DNA of 64,000 bases, taken from ATZT02 sp038145175. GTDB taxonomy: Bacteria > Actinomycetota > Actinomycetes > S36-B12 > UBA5976. Positions 52,813 through 60,832 of this stretch are shown here, piece after piece. The notes under the pieces are model-generated. The model searched no databases. It was not told the origin of the DNA and was given only the letters and a program-made list of their open reading frames with translations. The DNA is taken from contig JAYQPE010000001.1 of the NCBI GenBank assembly GCA_038145175.1, positions 124,001-188,000 on the forward strand, written 5' to 3'. Positions within the stretch are counted from its first letter, which is position 1; every line of letters begins with the position of its first letter. The translations under genes and the position numbers were made by a program.

Positions 52813-54681
52813 ATGAGTCAGATGCAGATGTGGGAATCTTATAGATCACTAACCAGAGATTCCAGTGTCAAAAATAAAGGGATCAAATCTGACACCTTCA
52901 ACCGTATTGTCAAATATGCAAAACCATTAAACAAAGATATTTCTTATCTTGTCGTCATAGTTATCGTTGATGCTTTTTTAGTTGTGGCTCAACCATTGTT
53001 GTTCAAAAGAATAGTTGACGATGGTATTTCAGCAGGTAATAGAGAAATTGTTATTACAACAGCAGTTTTAGTTGCAGTTCTAGCCATACTTTCCGCCGGT
53101 TTAAGCATTGTTGAAAGACTTTTTAGTTCAAGAATTGGTGAGGGATTAATTCTTACTTTAAGAAGTCAAGTTTTTGATCATGTACAGTCTCAGCCAATAG
53201 CTTTTTTTACCAGAACCCAAACTGGTTCATTAATATCTCGAGTAAATGGTGATGTAATTGGTGCACAACAAGCTTTCACGTCTACTTTAAGTGGGATAGT
53301 TTCAAATGGAATAAGTCTTGTAGTTGTTTTAGGAACTATGTTTTTTCTTTCTTGGACTATAACCTTAACTTCTCTAGTTCTTTTGCCTATTTTTTTGATT
53401 CCAGCAAAATATATGGGTAAAAAAGTACAAGCACTTTCTCGAGAGCAAATGAATTTAAATTCACAGATGAGTCAAACTATGAACGAAAAATTTAATGTGG
53501 CAGGTGCTTTGTTGGCTAAACTGTTTGGTTCACCAGACAAAGAATCAAACAATTTTTTTGTTAAAGCGGAAAGAGTAAAAGATATTGGTATCAAAATAGC
53601 CATGACCAATCGGATTTTCTTTGTGGCGTTAACAACAGTTGCAACTATTGCAACTGCAATTGTTTATGGGCTCGGAGGAGTTTTAGTAGTTGAGCAAGCC
53701 TTAACTTTAGGAACTTTATTAGCACTAGCAGCACTTCTGGGAAGACTTTATGGACCCTTGACAGGTTTATCAAATGTCAGGGTTGATGTTATGACCGCAC
53801 TTGTTTCATTTGAAAGAGTTTTTGAGATTCTAGATTTAAAACCTTTAATTAAAGATCCCGAAGTCTCTAAAAAACTTCCTGCTGGACCATTAGGAATACG
53901 ATTTAAGAATGTCTCTTTTATATATCCAACAAGAAAAGAAGTAGGAATTGAATCTTTAGAACTTGCCAAAGAAGATACTTCCCTTGAATCAAACACTGAA
54001 ATTTTAAAAAATATTTCGATAGAAATGAAACCAGGCACAATGACTGCATTAGTGGGCCCAAGTGGAAGTGGAAAAACTACTATTTCTCAATTAATTTCAA
54101 GACTTTATGATCCAACCAAAGGTGAAGTATTAGTAGGGGAAGTAAATTTAACAGAATTAAGCAGAAGAGATATTCGAGACACAATTGGAGTGGTTACTCA
54201 AGATTCCCATCTATTTCACGACACCATAAAAAATAATCTTCTTTACGCAAAATCCGATGCAAACGAAAATGAAATTTGGCAAGCACTAGAAAGTGCTCAA
54301 ATTAAAGAATTTGTTTCCGATTTACCTGAAAAATTAAATACTGTGGTAGGGGATCGAGGCTATCGACTAAGTGGTGGAGAAAAGCAAAGAATTGCTATTG
54401 CAAGAGTATTTTTAAAACAACCTCGAATCATAATTTTGGATGAAGCTACTGCTCATCTAGACAACGAAAGCGAAGCTGAAGTGCAAAAAGCACTTAGTTC
54501 AGTATTAATTAATAGAACATCTGTTGTCATTGCTCATAGACTTTCAACAGTAGTTTCAGCAGATCAGATAGCTGTAATTAAAGACGGTGAACTCTTAGCA
54601 CTGGATACACATCAAAATTTGTTGTTGAAAAATTCAATTTATTCAGATTTATACAATAAACAATTTGAAAAATCTAATTAG
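52813..54681 (+). CDS. ABC-type exporter, fused membrane and ATPase domains
   Basis: 622 aa: six-helix type IV exporter domain (about 30-330) and an ATPase domain with Walker A GPSGSGKT (415-422), signature LSGGEKQRIAIAR, Walker B IIILDEATAHLD and H-loop VIAHRLSTV. It would function as a homodimer or half-transporter; lipid or drug export is possible. About 20 extra residues (VGIESLELAKEDTSLESNTE) are inserted before Walker A. It follows suf by 39 bp, perhaps with its own TAGACT box at 52798. It overlaps SURF1 by 8 nt in convergent orientation. Confidence 0.9.
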   Translation: MSQMQMWESYRSLTRDSSVKNKGIKSDTFNRIVKYAKPLNKDISYLVVIVIVDAFLVVAQPLLFKRIVDDGISAGNREIVITTAVLVAVLAILSAGLSIVERLFSSRIGEGLILTLRSQVFDHVQSQPIAFFTRTQTGSLISRVNGDVIGAQQAFTSTLSGIVSNGISLVVVLGTMFFLSWTITLTSLVLLPIFLIPAKYMGKKVQALSREQMNLNSQMSQTMNEKFNVAGALLAKLFGSPDKESNNFFVKAERVKDIGIKIAMTNRIFFVALTTVATIATAIVYGLGGVLVVEQALTLGTLLALAALLGRLYGPLTGLSNVRVDVMTALVSFERVFEILDLKPLIKDPEVSKKLPAGPLGIRFKNVSFIYPTRKEVGIESLELAKEDTSLESNTEILKNISIEMKPGTMTALVGPSGSGKTTISQLISRLYDPTKGEVLVGEVNLTELSRRDIRDTIGVVTQDSHLFHDTIKNNLLYAKSDANENEIWQALESAQIKEFVSDLPEKLNTVVGDRGYRLSGGEKQRIAIARVFLKQPRIIILDEATAHLDNESEAEVQKALSSVLINRTSVVIAHRLSTVVSADQIAVIKDGELLALDTHQNLLLKNSIYSDLYNKQFEKSN

Positions 54682-55366
54682 ATTTTTCTCCTCTATAAAG
54701 AATAATCCAACCTATTGGTAGTAGTATCGCAAAAATAATCCATTGAATCGCATAACTAAAGTGCGGCCCACTTGAAAGTTTAGGTTCAGGTAGAAGAGCC
54801 AAATTTTCAAGATCAACAGATGAATCATTGATTTGAATGTAAGAGTTTTTATAAATATCACCAGCAAAATTATTGGCACTAATCGAAGAAATTTGTAACT
54901 CTGGATAATCACTAGGAGTGATTTTATGATTCTCCATTTTTCTAATCCAACCTTTAAAAATAATGGTTTGATTTGGGATGTTTATTTCGTCAAATCTATT
55001 TTGATAATTCACTGGCAAAAATCCTAAATTGATTAGTACTTTTTGGTTCACATTTATATTTAAGGGCGCTATGACCCAAAATCCAAGAGATGAATCTAAA
55101 TACCTATTTCTAGCAAATTTGACATTATCGGTATTAATTTTTCCCGTTATCTGAACTGGTTGCCATTCAGCTAAATTGTCTAAATCGGTTGTTTGTAAAA
55201 TATCAATTGGCTCTTTATTTAAAGCCGTTGTTATTTCTTGATTTTGAGATCTTCTTTGTTCGTCTCTATTGAACTGCCATTCGGATAAATTAATAAATAC
55301 ATAAATTGCAACAATTAAAACAAGGGTCAGGATGATCCATTTGGGTTGTTTTAATGTGCGAAGCAT
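54674..55366 (-). CDS. SURF1-like cytochrome oxidase assembly protein
   Basis: 230 aa, two transmembrane helices: an N-terminal one (about 10-28) followed by LSEWQFNRDEQR and a C-terminal one in GPHFSYAIQWIIFAILLPIGWI, with the extracytoplasmic domain between. SURF1 handles haem A insertion into subunit I of the aa3 oxidase, which agrees with ctaA and ctaB 10 kb away. It is 15 bp downstream of the DUF3099 gene, the standard actinobacterial pair. Confidence 0.9.
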   Translation of the reverse strand: MLRTLKQPKWIILTLVLIVAIYVFINLSEWQFNRDEQRRSQNQEITTALNKEPIDILQTTDLDNLAEWQPVQITGKINTDNVKFARNRYLDSSLGFWVIAPLNINVNQKVLINLGFLPVNYQNRFDEINIPNQTIIFKGWIRKMENHKITPSDYPELQISSISANNFAGDIYKNSYIQINDSSVDLENLALLPEPKLSSGPHFSYAIQWIIFAILLPIGWIILYRGEKSN

Positions 55367-55381
55367 TCTTAACTAAGAATA

Positions 55382-55663
55382 CTATTTTTGATCGATAGAC
55401 CTTGTAGGTGACTGAGCCTGAGATGTGGAGAAAAAATTTTCACGACCTGCATTTGCAATTACCACTGCAATGTAGGGAAGAAATATTGCGCCAAAAATTA
55501 GAACCCAACGTAGATTGCCTTGTGCAAAAACAGCTCCAACAAAACAAATTGTTCTAAGACTCATTGAGAACAAGTATCTTTTTTTTCTGGCATTTTGGTC
55601 ATAACTTAAACCAGTTACTGCAGAAGTAATTGCGTATACCTGTTCTGGTTTTTTCTCAGCCAT
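55382..55663 (-). CDS. DUF3099 family small membrane protein
   Basis: 93 aa with two hydrophobic helices. Family pattern is clear: VYAITSAVTGLSYDQNARKKRYL, then SLRTICFVGAVF and the WVLIFGAIFLPYIAVVIANAGRE stretch. The function is unknown. The ribosome site AGAGGAGA is strong on the minus strand and a TATATA box lies just upstream. It diverges from fabG across 111 bp. Confidence 0.88.
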   Translation of the reverse strand: MAEKKPEQVYAITSAVTGLSYDQNARKKRYLFSMSLRTICFVGAVFAQGNLRWVLIFGAIFLPYIAVVIANAGRENFFSTSQAQSPTRSIDQK

Positions 55664-55761
55664 TTGTTCTCCTCTTTATATACGCTACGCCAAAAGTCAA
55701 AAACTGGCGAATTGATGAACAATAAAGGTGGCTCTTTTCAAAATTTACTCACGAGAGCGTG

Positions 55762-55767
55762 TAAGTT
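55762..55767 (+). promoter_or_regulatory. Putative -10 box of fabG (leaderless)
   Basis: TAAGTT ends exactly 7 nt before the fabG ATG at 55775. Directly upstream is the inverted repeat CACG-AGAG-CGTG (55750-55761), a possible operator for a fatty acid regulator. No ribosome site is seen. Confidence 0.4.
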
Positions 55768-55774
55768 ATTTTCT

Positions 55775-56485
55775 ATGTCTAACAAGGGAATTGCCGTTGT
55801 TACTGGAGGCAATAGGGGCATAGGTCTTGCGACAGCTAAAAGACTTGCCCAAGATGGTTTTAATGTTGCAATAACTTATAGAGAAAATAAACCAAATGAA
55901 GATTTTTATATGGTTAAAGCTGATGTCACAAAAACTCAAGAAATTGATTCAGCAATTGACGATGTCGAAAAAAATCTTGGACCTATTGATGTATTAGTCA
56001 TTAACGCAGGTTTTAATAAAGATTCACTAGCTATGAGAATTGAAGATAGTGACATGGAAAAAATTATTGACACAAACTTAAAAGGTGGAATTAGAGTTGC
56101 TAGACGCGTTGTAAAAAGTATGGTTAGAAATAAAAAAGGAAAAATAATTTTTATAGGCTCTGTTGTTGGATTTTTAGGTTCAGCTGGACAAATGGTTTAC
56201 GCCAGTACCAAGGCGGGATTAGTTGGAGCAGCTCGCTCACTTGCTAGGGAAGTTGGCGTGAGAGGAATTACGGTCAATGTGATCACTCCAGGTTATGTTG
56301 ATACTGACATGACAGACGAACTAGACGAAGACAGAAAGAACTTTATTCGTCAAAATACACCTCTTGGTAGAACTGCAAGTCCTGACGAAGTTGCAGGCGT
56401 AGTAAGTTTCTTGTCTTCTAAAGATTCAGATTTCATAACAGGTGCGGTTATTCCTGTTGATGGAGGATTAGGGATGGGGCATTAG
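55775..56485 (+). CDS. fabG: 3-oxoacyl-[acyl-carrier-protein] reductase
   Basis: NADPH-dependent SDR enzyme of FAS-II, 236 aa from the chosen ATG. The cofactor motif is VTGGNRGIG near the N-terminus, NAG in VINAGFNKD, and the catalytic triad is S129, Y142, K146 (YASTK). The C-terminus VDGGLGMGH is standard. An open frame extends back to 55664, but its extra 37 residues have no family counterpart and run to the divergent start; the leaderless promoter supports 55775. Paired with fabI 2 bp later, as with mabA-inhA. Confidence 0.95.
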   Translation: MSNKGIAVVTGGNRGIGLATAKRLAQDGFNVAITYRENKPNEDFYMVKADVTKTQEIDSAIDDVEKNLGPIDVLVINAGFNKDSLAMRIEDSDMEKIIDTNLKGGIRVARRVVKSMVRNKKGKIIFIGSVVGFLGSAGQMVYASTKAGLVGAARSLAREVGVRGITVNVITPGYVDTDMTDELDEDRKNFIRQNTPLGRTASPDEVAGVVSFLSSKDSDFITGAVIPVDGGLGMGH

Positions 56486-56487
56486 TT

Positions 56488-57255
56488 ATGGGTTTAATGG
56501 ATGGCAAAAATATTTTGGTAACAGGTGTTTTAACTGACCACTCAATCGCTTTTTCAGTTGCAAAAATTATTCAAGAAGAAGGCGGAAATGTTGTCTTGAG
56601 TTCATTTGGCCGCGCAATGGGAGCGACTGAACGTGCGAATGCACGATTACCAAAAAAAGCACCCATAGTTGAATTAGATGTAACAAATGAGGACAATCTT
56701 AAAAATTTAAAGGAAGAGATAGCAAAACATTGTTCAACATTAGATGGAGTTGTTCATGCAATTGGATTTGCTCCACAAGCAGCACTAGGTGGAAATTTCT
56801 TACAAACAGAATGGCCAGATGTTTCAACAGCATTACAAATATCAGCTTATTCTTTTAAATCTCTTTCAATGTCATGTGTGGATCTAATGCCAAATGGCGG
56901 AAGTATTGTGGGATTAGATTTTGATGCGACTAAGTCTTGGCCACAATATGACTGGATGGGTGTTGCAAAAGCTGCACTTGAATCAACTTCGAGATATCTT
57001 GCAAGACATTTGGGTCCAAAAAATATTAGAGTTAATTTAATTGCTGCCGGCCCAATTAATACTGTTGCTGCTAAACACATTCCTGGTTTTGAAAAATTTG
57101 AAGAAGCTTGGGCGCAACGTTCACCGTTAGGTTGGAAAATTTCAGATCCAGTTCCATCTGCAAAAGCAGTTGTTGCACTTTTATCAGATTGGTTTCCGGC
57201 AACAACTGGAGAAATAATCCACGTAGATGGTGGATACCACTCAATGGGTGCTTAA
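56488..57255 (+). CDS. fabI: Enoyl-[acyl-carrier-protein] reductase, InhA-like
   Basis: NADH-dependent last step of each FAS-II elongation cycle, 255 aa. The close match is to InhA/FabI of Actinobacteria: VTGVLTDHSIAFSVA at the N-terminus, catalytic Tyr154 and Lys161 (YDWMGVAK), AAGPINTVAAKHIPG, and WFPATTGEIIHVDGG. The segment VVHAIGF has Ala91 where M. tuberculosis InhA has Ser94. A substrate-loop insertion (GGALGEEAGAQ) of InhA is absent, as in FabI that handles ordinary chain lengths. Its stop TTAA (57252-57255) is shared with the convergent gene. Confidence 0.95.
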   Translation: MGLMDGKNILVTGVLTDHSIAFSVAKIIQEEGGNVVLSSFGRAMGATERANARLPKKAPIVELDVTNEDNLKNLKEEIAKHCSTLDGVVHAIGFAPQAALGGNFLQTEWPDVSTALQISAYSFKSLSMSCVDLMPNGGSIVGLDFDATKSWPQYDWMGVAKAALESTSRYLARHLGPKNIRVNLIAAGPINTVAAKHIPGFEKFEEAWAQRSPLGWKISDPVPSAKAVVALLSDWFPATTGEIIHVDGGYHSMGA

Positions 57256-57980
57256 TTAATTGCGTAATTTACGGAAGTAGCTAGACTTAAACGACTAATT
57301 CTTACCAATTCTGAAATACGGTCTCTTACTAAATTTGATTTTGTAGCACTATTTGTCTCAAGCCAATGATTGGTAACAAACTGACAAGTTGTAAGAACTC
57401 TTAAACTTCTACCTATCAGAAAAGTAATTCTACTTTCTTGGTCATCGGGATAAACCTGTCTTGAAATATCGTGATCCAAATCAATTAGAAGATCTCTTGC
57501 TTCTTGATTATCTTTAATAAGATCAAAAGCCTCCAAATCCTGACTTACTTCTTGAATTGCATGATGAAATTCGTGATCTAGGTCTTTCCAGTTATATTTT
57601 GATTTCACAGGTTCTTTATCTCTCAAAAAAACTTCCCAAAAATCACTAGATTCTTTTATTCCATAAATTAACCCACCAGTTGTGGTGAGAGCATGACCAG
57701 TTGAAAGAGCAATTTCAACAAATTCATCACTTCCAATTAGGGAGTCAGTGTTACCAGAAACAGGGAAATGACATCTAATTCCAATACATGAATTTTTTCT
57801 TAATTCAGAAAGAAAGAGAGTTAAATGTTCCACTTTGCCAAAAAAATTAACCATGCGAGGTGAATGAGCAATTGAGTCGACGGATCTTTCTAAGGTTTCT
57901 CTACCTTGAAGAAAAGCAGTCGCCCAAATAGAAAATGAGATACTTGACGGAACTCGATCAAAGATAGGCGAATAACTCAT
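57252..57980 (-). CDS. Unrecognised protein, 242 aa
   Basis: I do not recognise this product. It is soluble: no signal peptide and no long hydrophobic helix. Composition is mixed alpha with charged residues, and the C-terminal half is helix-rich. Several His/Asp/Glu clusters occur (DLDHEFHHAIQEV; LIDLDHDISRQVYPDD), which could be metal ligands but may be structural. CIGIRCHFPVSGNTDSLIG and ALTTTGGLIYGIKE are distinctive. A TAGAGT box sits 6 nt before the ATG. Its position downstream of fabI and before DUF4916 does not assign a role. Confidence 0.65.
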   Translation of the reverse strand: MSYSPIFDRVPSSISFSIWATAFLQGRETLERSVDSIAHSPRMVNFFGKVEHLTLFLSELRKNSCIGIRCHFPVSGNTDSLIGSDEFVEIALSTGHALTTTGGLIYGIKESSDFWEVFLRDKEPVKSKYNWKDLDHEFHHAIQEVSQDLEAFDLIKDNQEARDLLIDLDHDISRQVYPDDQESRITFLIGRSLRVLTTCQFVTNHWLETNSATKSNLVRDRISELVRISRLSLATSVNYAIN

Positions 57981-57986
57981 TCTGTA

Positions 57987-57992
57987 ACTCTA
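57987..57992 (-). promoter_or_regulatory. Putative -10 box of the unrecognised gene (leaderless)
   Basis: On the minus strand TAGAGT lies 6 nt before the ATG at 57980. No ribosome site is present. Confidence 0.3.
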
Positions 57993-58037
57993 ATGCCTGG
58001 AAATAAAACAAACTTAGATACTTTCATACCCACAAAA

Positions 58038-58065
58038 TTGCTAAAAATAATAAGATAAATAGACT
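58038..58065 (+). promoter_or_regulatory. Putative promoter of the DUF4916 gene
   Basis: TTGCTA (58038-58043), 16-nt spacer, TAGACT (58060-58065). A start near 58072 gives a short leader containing the ribosome site AAAGGGG (58071-58077). The rest of the 103-bp divergent gap is AT-rich and shows nothing else. Confidence 0.3.
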
Positions 58066-58083
58066 TTTATAAAGGGGTAATTC

Positions 58084-58626
58084 ATGAGCATGATAAATGA
58101 GACTGAGAATATTGGTTCATGGCTTACTGACGACCAAATTGAATTTATTAGAGATCGACTTCCAATTTTATATATCGATGCAATTCCAGTTCGCACAGAT
58201 GATTTAGGAAATGTTACTCAAATTGGATTGCTGCTTAGAGGAATGCCAGATGGAAGCATTAGTAGAGCTATGGTTTCGGGACGTGTTTTATATGGTGAAA
58301 GAGTTCGTTCAGCATTAATTAGACATTTAGAAAAAGATTTAGGACCTACAGCTCTTCCGCAATTATCACCTAGTCCAACTCCTTTTACAGTTGTCGAATA
58401 TTTTCCAGATCCATCCGTAAGTGGATTTCATGATCCAAGACAACATGCAGTTAGTCTGGCATTTGTTGTCGTAGTAAAAGGAGACTGCAAACCAAGTCAG
58501 AATGCTCTAGATTTAATTTGGTTAAGTCCACAAGAAGCACAATCGGAAAAAGTTTCAAATGAAATGACTGGCGGGCAATCTAAATTATTAAAACTAGCGC
58601 TGGCACATATGGGAGTAATTAATTAA
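58084..58626 (+). CDS. DUF4916 family NUDIX-fold protein
   Basis: 180 aa. The whole length follows the actinobacterial DUF4916 pattern: WLTDDQIEFIRDRLPILYIDAIPVR, GLLLRGMPDGSISRAMVSGRVLYGERVR, a NUDIX-like region without the catalytic REXXEE box, and QHAVSLAFVVVVKGDC plus TGGQSKLLKLALAHMG at the end. Loss of the NUDIX box suggests binding rather than hydrolysis, though the family is uncharacterised. It is adjacent to the VKOR gene (stop then ATG). Confidence 0.85.
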   Translation: MSMINETENIGSWLTDDQIEFIRDRLPILYIDAIPVRTDDLGNVTQIGLLLRGMPDGSISRAMVSGRVLYGERVRSALIRHLEKDLGPTALPQLSPSPTPFTVVEYFPDPSVSGFHDPRQHAVSLAFVVVVKGDCKPSQNALDLIWLSPQEAQSEKVSNEMTGGQSKLLKLALAHMGVIN

Positions 58627-59184
58627 ATGAAAAAAAATATTGCAAGTACAAACTTGAATTGGTTACTCTCAGTCGGAGGAATAATCGGTTGGTTCTCTTC
58701 ATTTACATTGACTATTGATAAAATCAAATTACTTGAAGATCCGAATTATATTTCAAGTTGCAATATTAATTCAATCATTGCCTGTGGCAATATCGTAAAA
58801 ACGGCACAAGCATCTGTTTTTGGATTCCCTAATAGCGTAATTGGTGTATCAAGTTTTCCAATTCTAGTTTTAGTTGGTGTCCTTGGTCTCCTTAATTTCT
58901 CAGTTCCAAAATGGATGTATCAAGTTATTGCAGTAGTCAGTGGTTTTGCAACTATATTTGTGAGTTGGCTTTTCTATCAGAGTGTTTATGTAATTGGCAA
59001 TCTTTGTCCATATTGCATAGTCGTTTGGGGAATGACCATTCCAATTTTTTTCTTAACTCTCAGGGATTTAATTAAAATTTCCAGAAATAAGAATATTAGA
59101 TTTCTAGAGCCTTTCACAGGATTTTTAACTTTGGCTTGGTTTTTAATCGTTGGATCGGCAATATTTTTAGAATTCTTTATTTAA
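58627..59184 (+). CDS. Vitamin K epoxide reductase (VKOR) family protein
   Basis: 185 aa, five hydrophobic helices. The four conserved cysteines are present: loop pair C45 and C53 (SSCNINSIIACG) and active CPYC pair C127/C130. FGFPNSVIG is the family quinone-binding segment. It re-oxidises a DsbA-like thioredoxin in actinobacterial disulfide formation. No DsbA partner is encoded in the window. The stop is 1 bp from the 3' end of tRNA-Leu on the other strand. Confidence 0.92.
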   Translation: MKKNIASTNLNWLLSVGGIIGWFSSFTLTIDKIKLLEDPNYISSCNINSIIACGNIVKTAQASVFGFPNSVIGVSSFPILVLVGVLGLLNFSVPKWMYQVIAVVSGFATIFVSWLFYQSVYVIGNLCPYCIVVWGMTIPIFFLTLRDLIKISRNKNIRFLEPFTGFLTLAWFLIVGSAIFLEFFI

Positions 59185-59185
59185 G

Positions 59186-59269
59186 TGTCCGAAGGGGGAC
59201 TTGAACCCCCATCCCCGTTAAGGGACTAGCACCTCAAGCTAGCGCGTCTACCTATTCCGCCATTCGGAC
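59186..59269 (-). tRNA. tRNA-Leu(GAG)
   Basis: 84-nt class II cloverleaf on the minus strand: acceptor GUCCGAA with UUCGGAC, anticodon stem CUAGC/GCUAG, loop UUGAGGU giving anticodon GAG (codons CUU/CUC), long variable arm UCCC-UUAAC-GGGGA and T loop UUCAAGU. Discriminator A, no encoded CCA. It contrasts with the short-armed tRNA-Leu at 15239. Confidence 0.96.
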
Positions 59270-59290
59270 CAAAATGCTTTACGACTAATA

Positions 59291-59318
59291 ATGCTATGCA
59301 ATCGTCATTAGTTATCAA
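59291..59318 (-). promoter_or_regulatory. Putative promoter of tRNA-Leu(GAG)
   Basis: Minus strand TTGATA (59313-59318), 16-nt spacer, TAGCAT (59291-59296). The tRNA 5' end is 21 nt downstream of the -10. It shares the 70-bp divergent gap with the M20 peptidase gene. Confidence 0.4.
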
Positions 59319-59339
59319 CTAGTAGGCAAGATATAGAGC

Positions 59340-60650
59340 ATGACAGATATCAATACGTTAGAAGACAACGTAGTAAAGATATGTAGAGATTTAATTAAAA
59401 TCGACACTACTAATTTTGGTAATAATGAAAGTGCTGGAGAAGATAAAGCTGCTGAATATGTGTCAGCTTTTTTAAGCAAGTTACAAATTGAAAATAAAAT
59501 AGTTGGACCAGACAATAAAAGAAATTCTGTATTAGCAAGAATAGAAGGCACACATAATGAGTTACCTGATTTAGTCTTACACGGACATTTAGATGTTGTG
59601 CCTGTAGAAAAAGATAAATGGACAAAAGACGCCTTTGCTGCAGTAGTGGAAGATGATTTGTTGTGGGGTAGAGGTGCAGTTGATATGAAAAATGGAAACG
59701 CCATGATTCTTGGCTCAATTGCTCATTTAATAGATGAAGGTTGGAAACCTAAAAGAAATATCACAATCGCAATGTTTGCCGATGAGGAAGCGGGAGGAAA
59801 ATACGGATCACATTTTGCTATAAATAATTATGGTGAGTATTTTGAAAATGCATCAGAAGCAGTTGGGGAAGTGGGAGGTTTTTCACACACACTTTCAAAT
59901 GGAGTCAGACTGTACTTAATCGAAACTGCTCAAAAAGGTATTGCTTGGATGAAATTGACTGCCAAAGGTACGGCAGGTCATGGATCAATGATTAATTCAG
60001 ATAATGCAATAAGCAAAATATCTAGTGCAATAAATTCATTAACGAATCACAAATTTCCCATAACCTTAAAGGACGCGGTTTTACAATTACTCCAAGAAAC
60101 AGCGATTGCGACAAAACAGCAATTTGATCCAAAAGATCCCGAAAAAATTATTTCCCAATTGGGAACATTGGCAAAATTGGTTTCTGCAACCACAAAAAAT
60201 ACTGCAAATCCCACAATGCTTGATGCAGGTTACAAAGTAAATGTCATCCCAGGTGAAGCAAGTGCTTATGTTGATGGTCGATTTTTACCGGGAAATCAAG
60301 AAAGTTTTCTCAATGAAATAAAGCAAATAGTAGGTGAAGAAGTAGATGTAGAAGCTGAAACATTTGATGTAGCACTTGAAGCACCATTTAAAAATGAATT
60401 AGTAAGCCAAATGATTTCTTCTTTAGAGAAGGAGGATCCCTTAGCTAAAGTTGTTCCATACATGTTGTCAGGTGGAACAGATGCCAAAGCATTGTCGAAA
60501 TTCAAGATAAAAGCTTATGGCTTTACACCTTTAATGCTTCCTAATGATTTAGATTTTACAAGTTTGTTTCACGGTCATGATGAAAGAATTCCTATTCCTT
60601 CACTTAAATTTGGGGCAAGAACTATGTATCGATTTTTGAAAACTATTTAA
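59340..60650 (+). CDS. M20 family metallopeptidase (dipeptidase/deacylase type)
   Basis: Zinc amidohydrolase of 436 aa. Metal and catalytic residues: H83 and D85 (HGHLDVV), D115 (GRGAVDMKNG), catalytic E149 and ligand E150 (FADEEAGG), and the late His in SLFHGHDERI. The lid dimerisation domain lies between (AGHGSM; NVIPGEASAYVDGR). It probably cleaves dipeptides or N-acylated amino acids, fitting peptide-based heterotrophy. It shares the stop TTAA (60647-60650) with the convergent DUF5703 gene. Confidence 0.93.
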   Translation: MTDINTLEDNVVKICRDLIKIDTTNFGNNESAGEDKAAEYVSAFLSKLQIENKIVGPDNKRNSVLARIEGTHNELPDLVLHGHLDVVPVEKDKWTKDAFAAVVEDDLLWGRGAVDMKNGNAMILGSIAHLIDEGWKPKRNITIAMFADEEAGGKYGSHFAINNYGEYFENASEAVGEVGGFSHTLSNGVRLYLIETAQKGIAWMKLTAKGTAGHGSMINSDNAISKISSAINSLTNHKFPITLKDAVLQLLQETAIATKQQFDPKDPEKIISQLGTLAKLVSATTKNTANPTMLDAGYKVNVIPGEASAYVDGRFLPGNQESFLNEIKQIVGEEVDVEAETFDVALEAPFKNELVSQMISSLEKEDPLAKVVPYMLSGGTDAKALSKFKIKAYGFTPLMLPNDLDFTSLFHGHDERIPIPSLKFGARTMYRFLKTI

Positions 60651-60832
60651 GTTCGTTCAACCCTTAAAACTCTTTTTTTAACCCACATGCGCTTGATGCC
60701 ATTTGGATAAATTCTGGTTCTGACCAATTCCCATCTTCCATATTCTGCAAGTTCAGTCAGAATCGTTTTTGCTTCTTGTCTGGAAGATTTTGAAGGCAGG
60801 GGAACTTCTCTAATTTCCCAAGATGCTGACAA
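60647..60832 (-). CDS. DUF5703 family small protein
   Basis: 61 aa, basic. It follows a small actinobacterial family: WEIREVPLPSKSSRQEAKTIL, then LAEYGRWELVRTRIYPNGIKRMWVKKRVLRV. Function unknown. It starts at TTG immediately after the TAA of the aldo/keto reductase gene (TAATTG) with no ribosome site. The same pair occurs in other Actinobacteria, which supports it being real. Confidence 0.8.
   Translation of the reverse strand: MSASWEIREVPLPSKSSRQEAKTILTELAEYGRWELVRTRIYPNGIKRMWVKKRVLRVERT

Noticed and set aside
55664..55774. N-terminal extension of fabG by 37 codons
   Set aside because: No homologous residues, begins at the first base beyond the divergent start, and the -10-like box at 55762 supports the later ATG.
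59315..59704. 129-codon minus-strand frame opposite the M20 peptidase
   Set aside because: Antisense to a gene with all catalytic residues intact.
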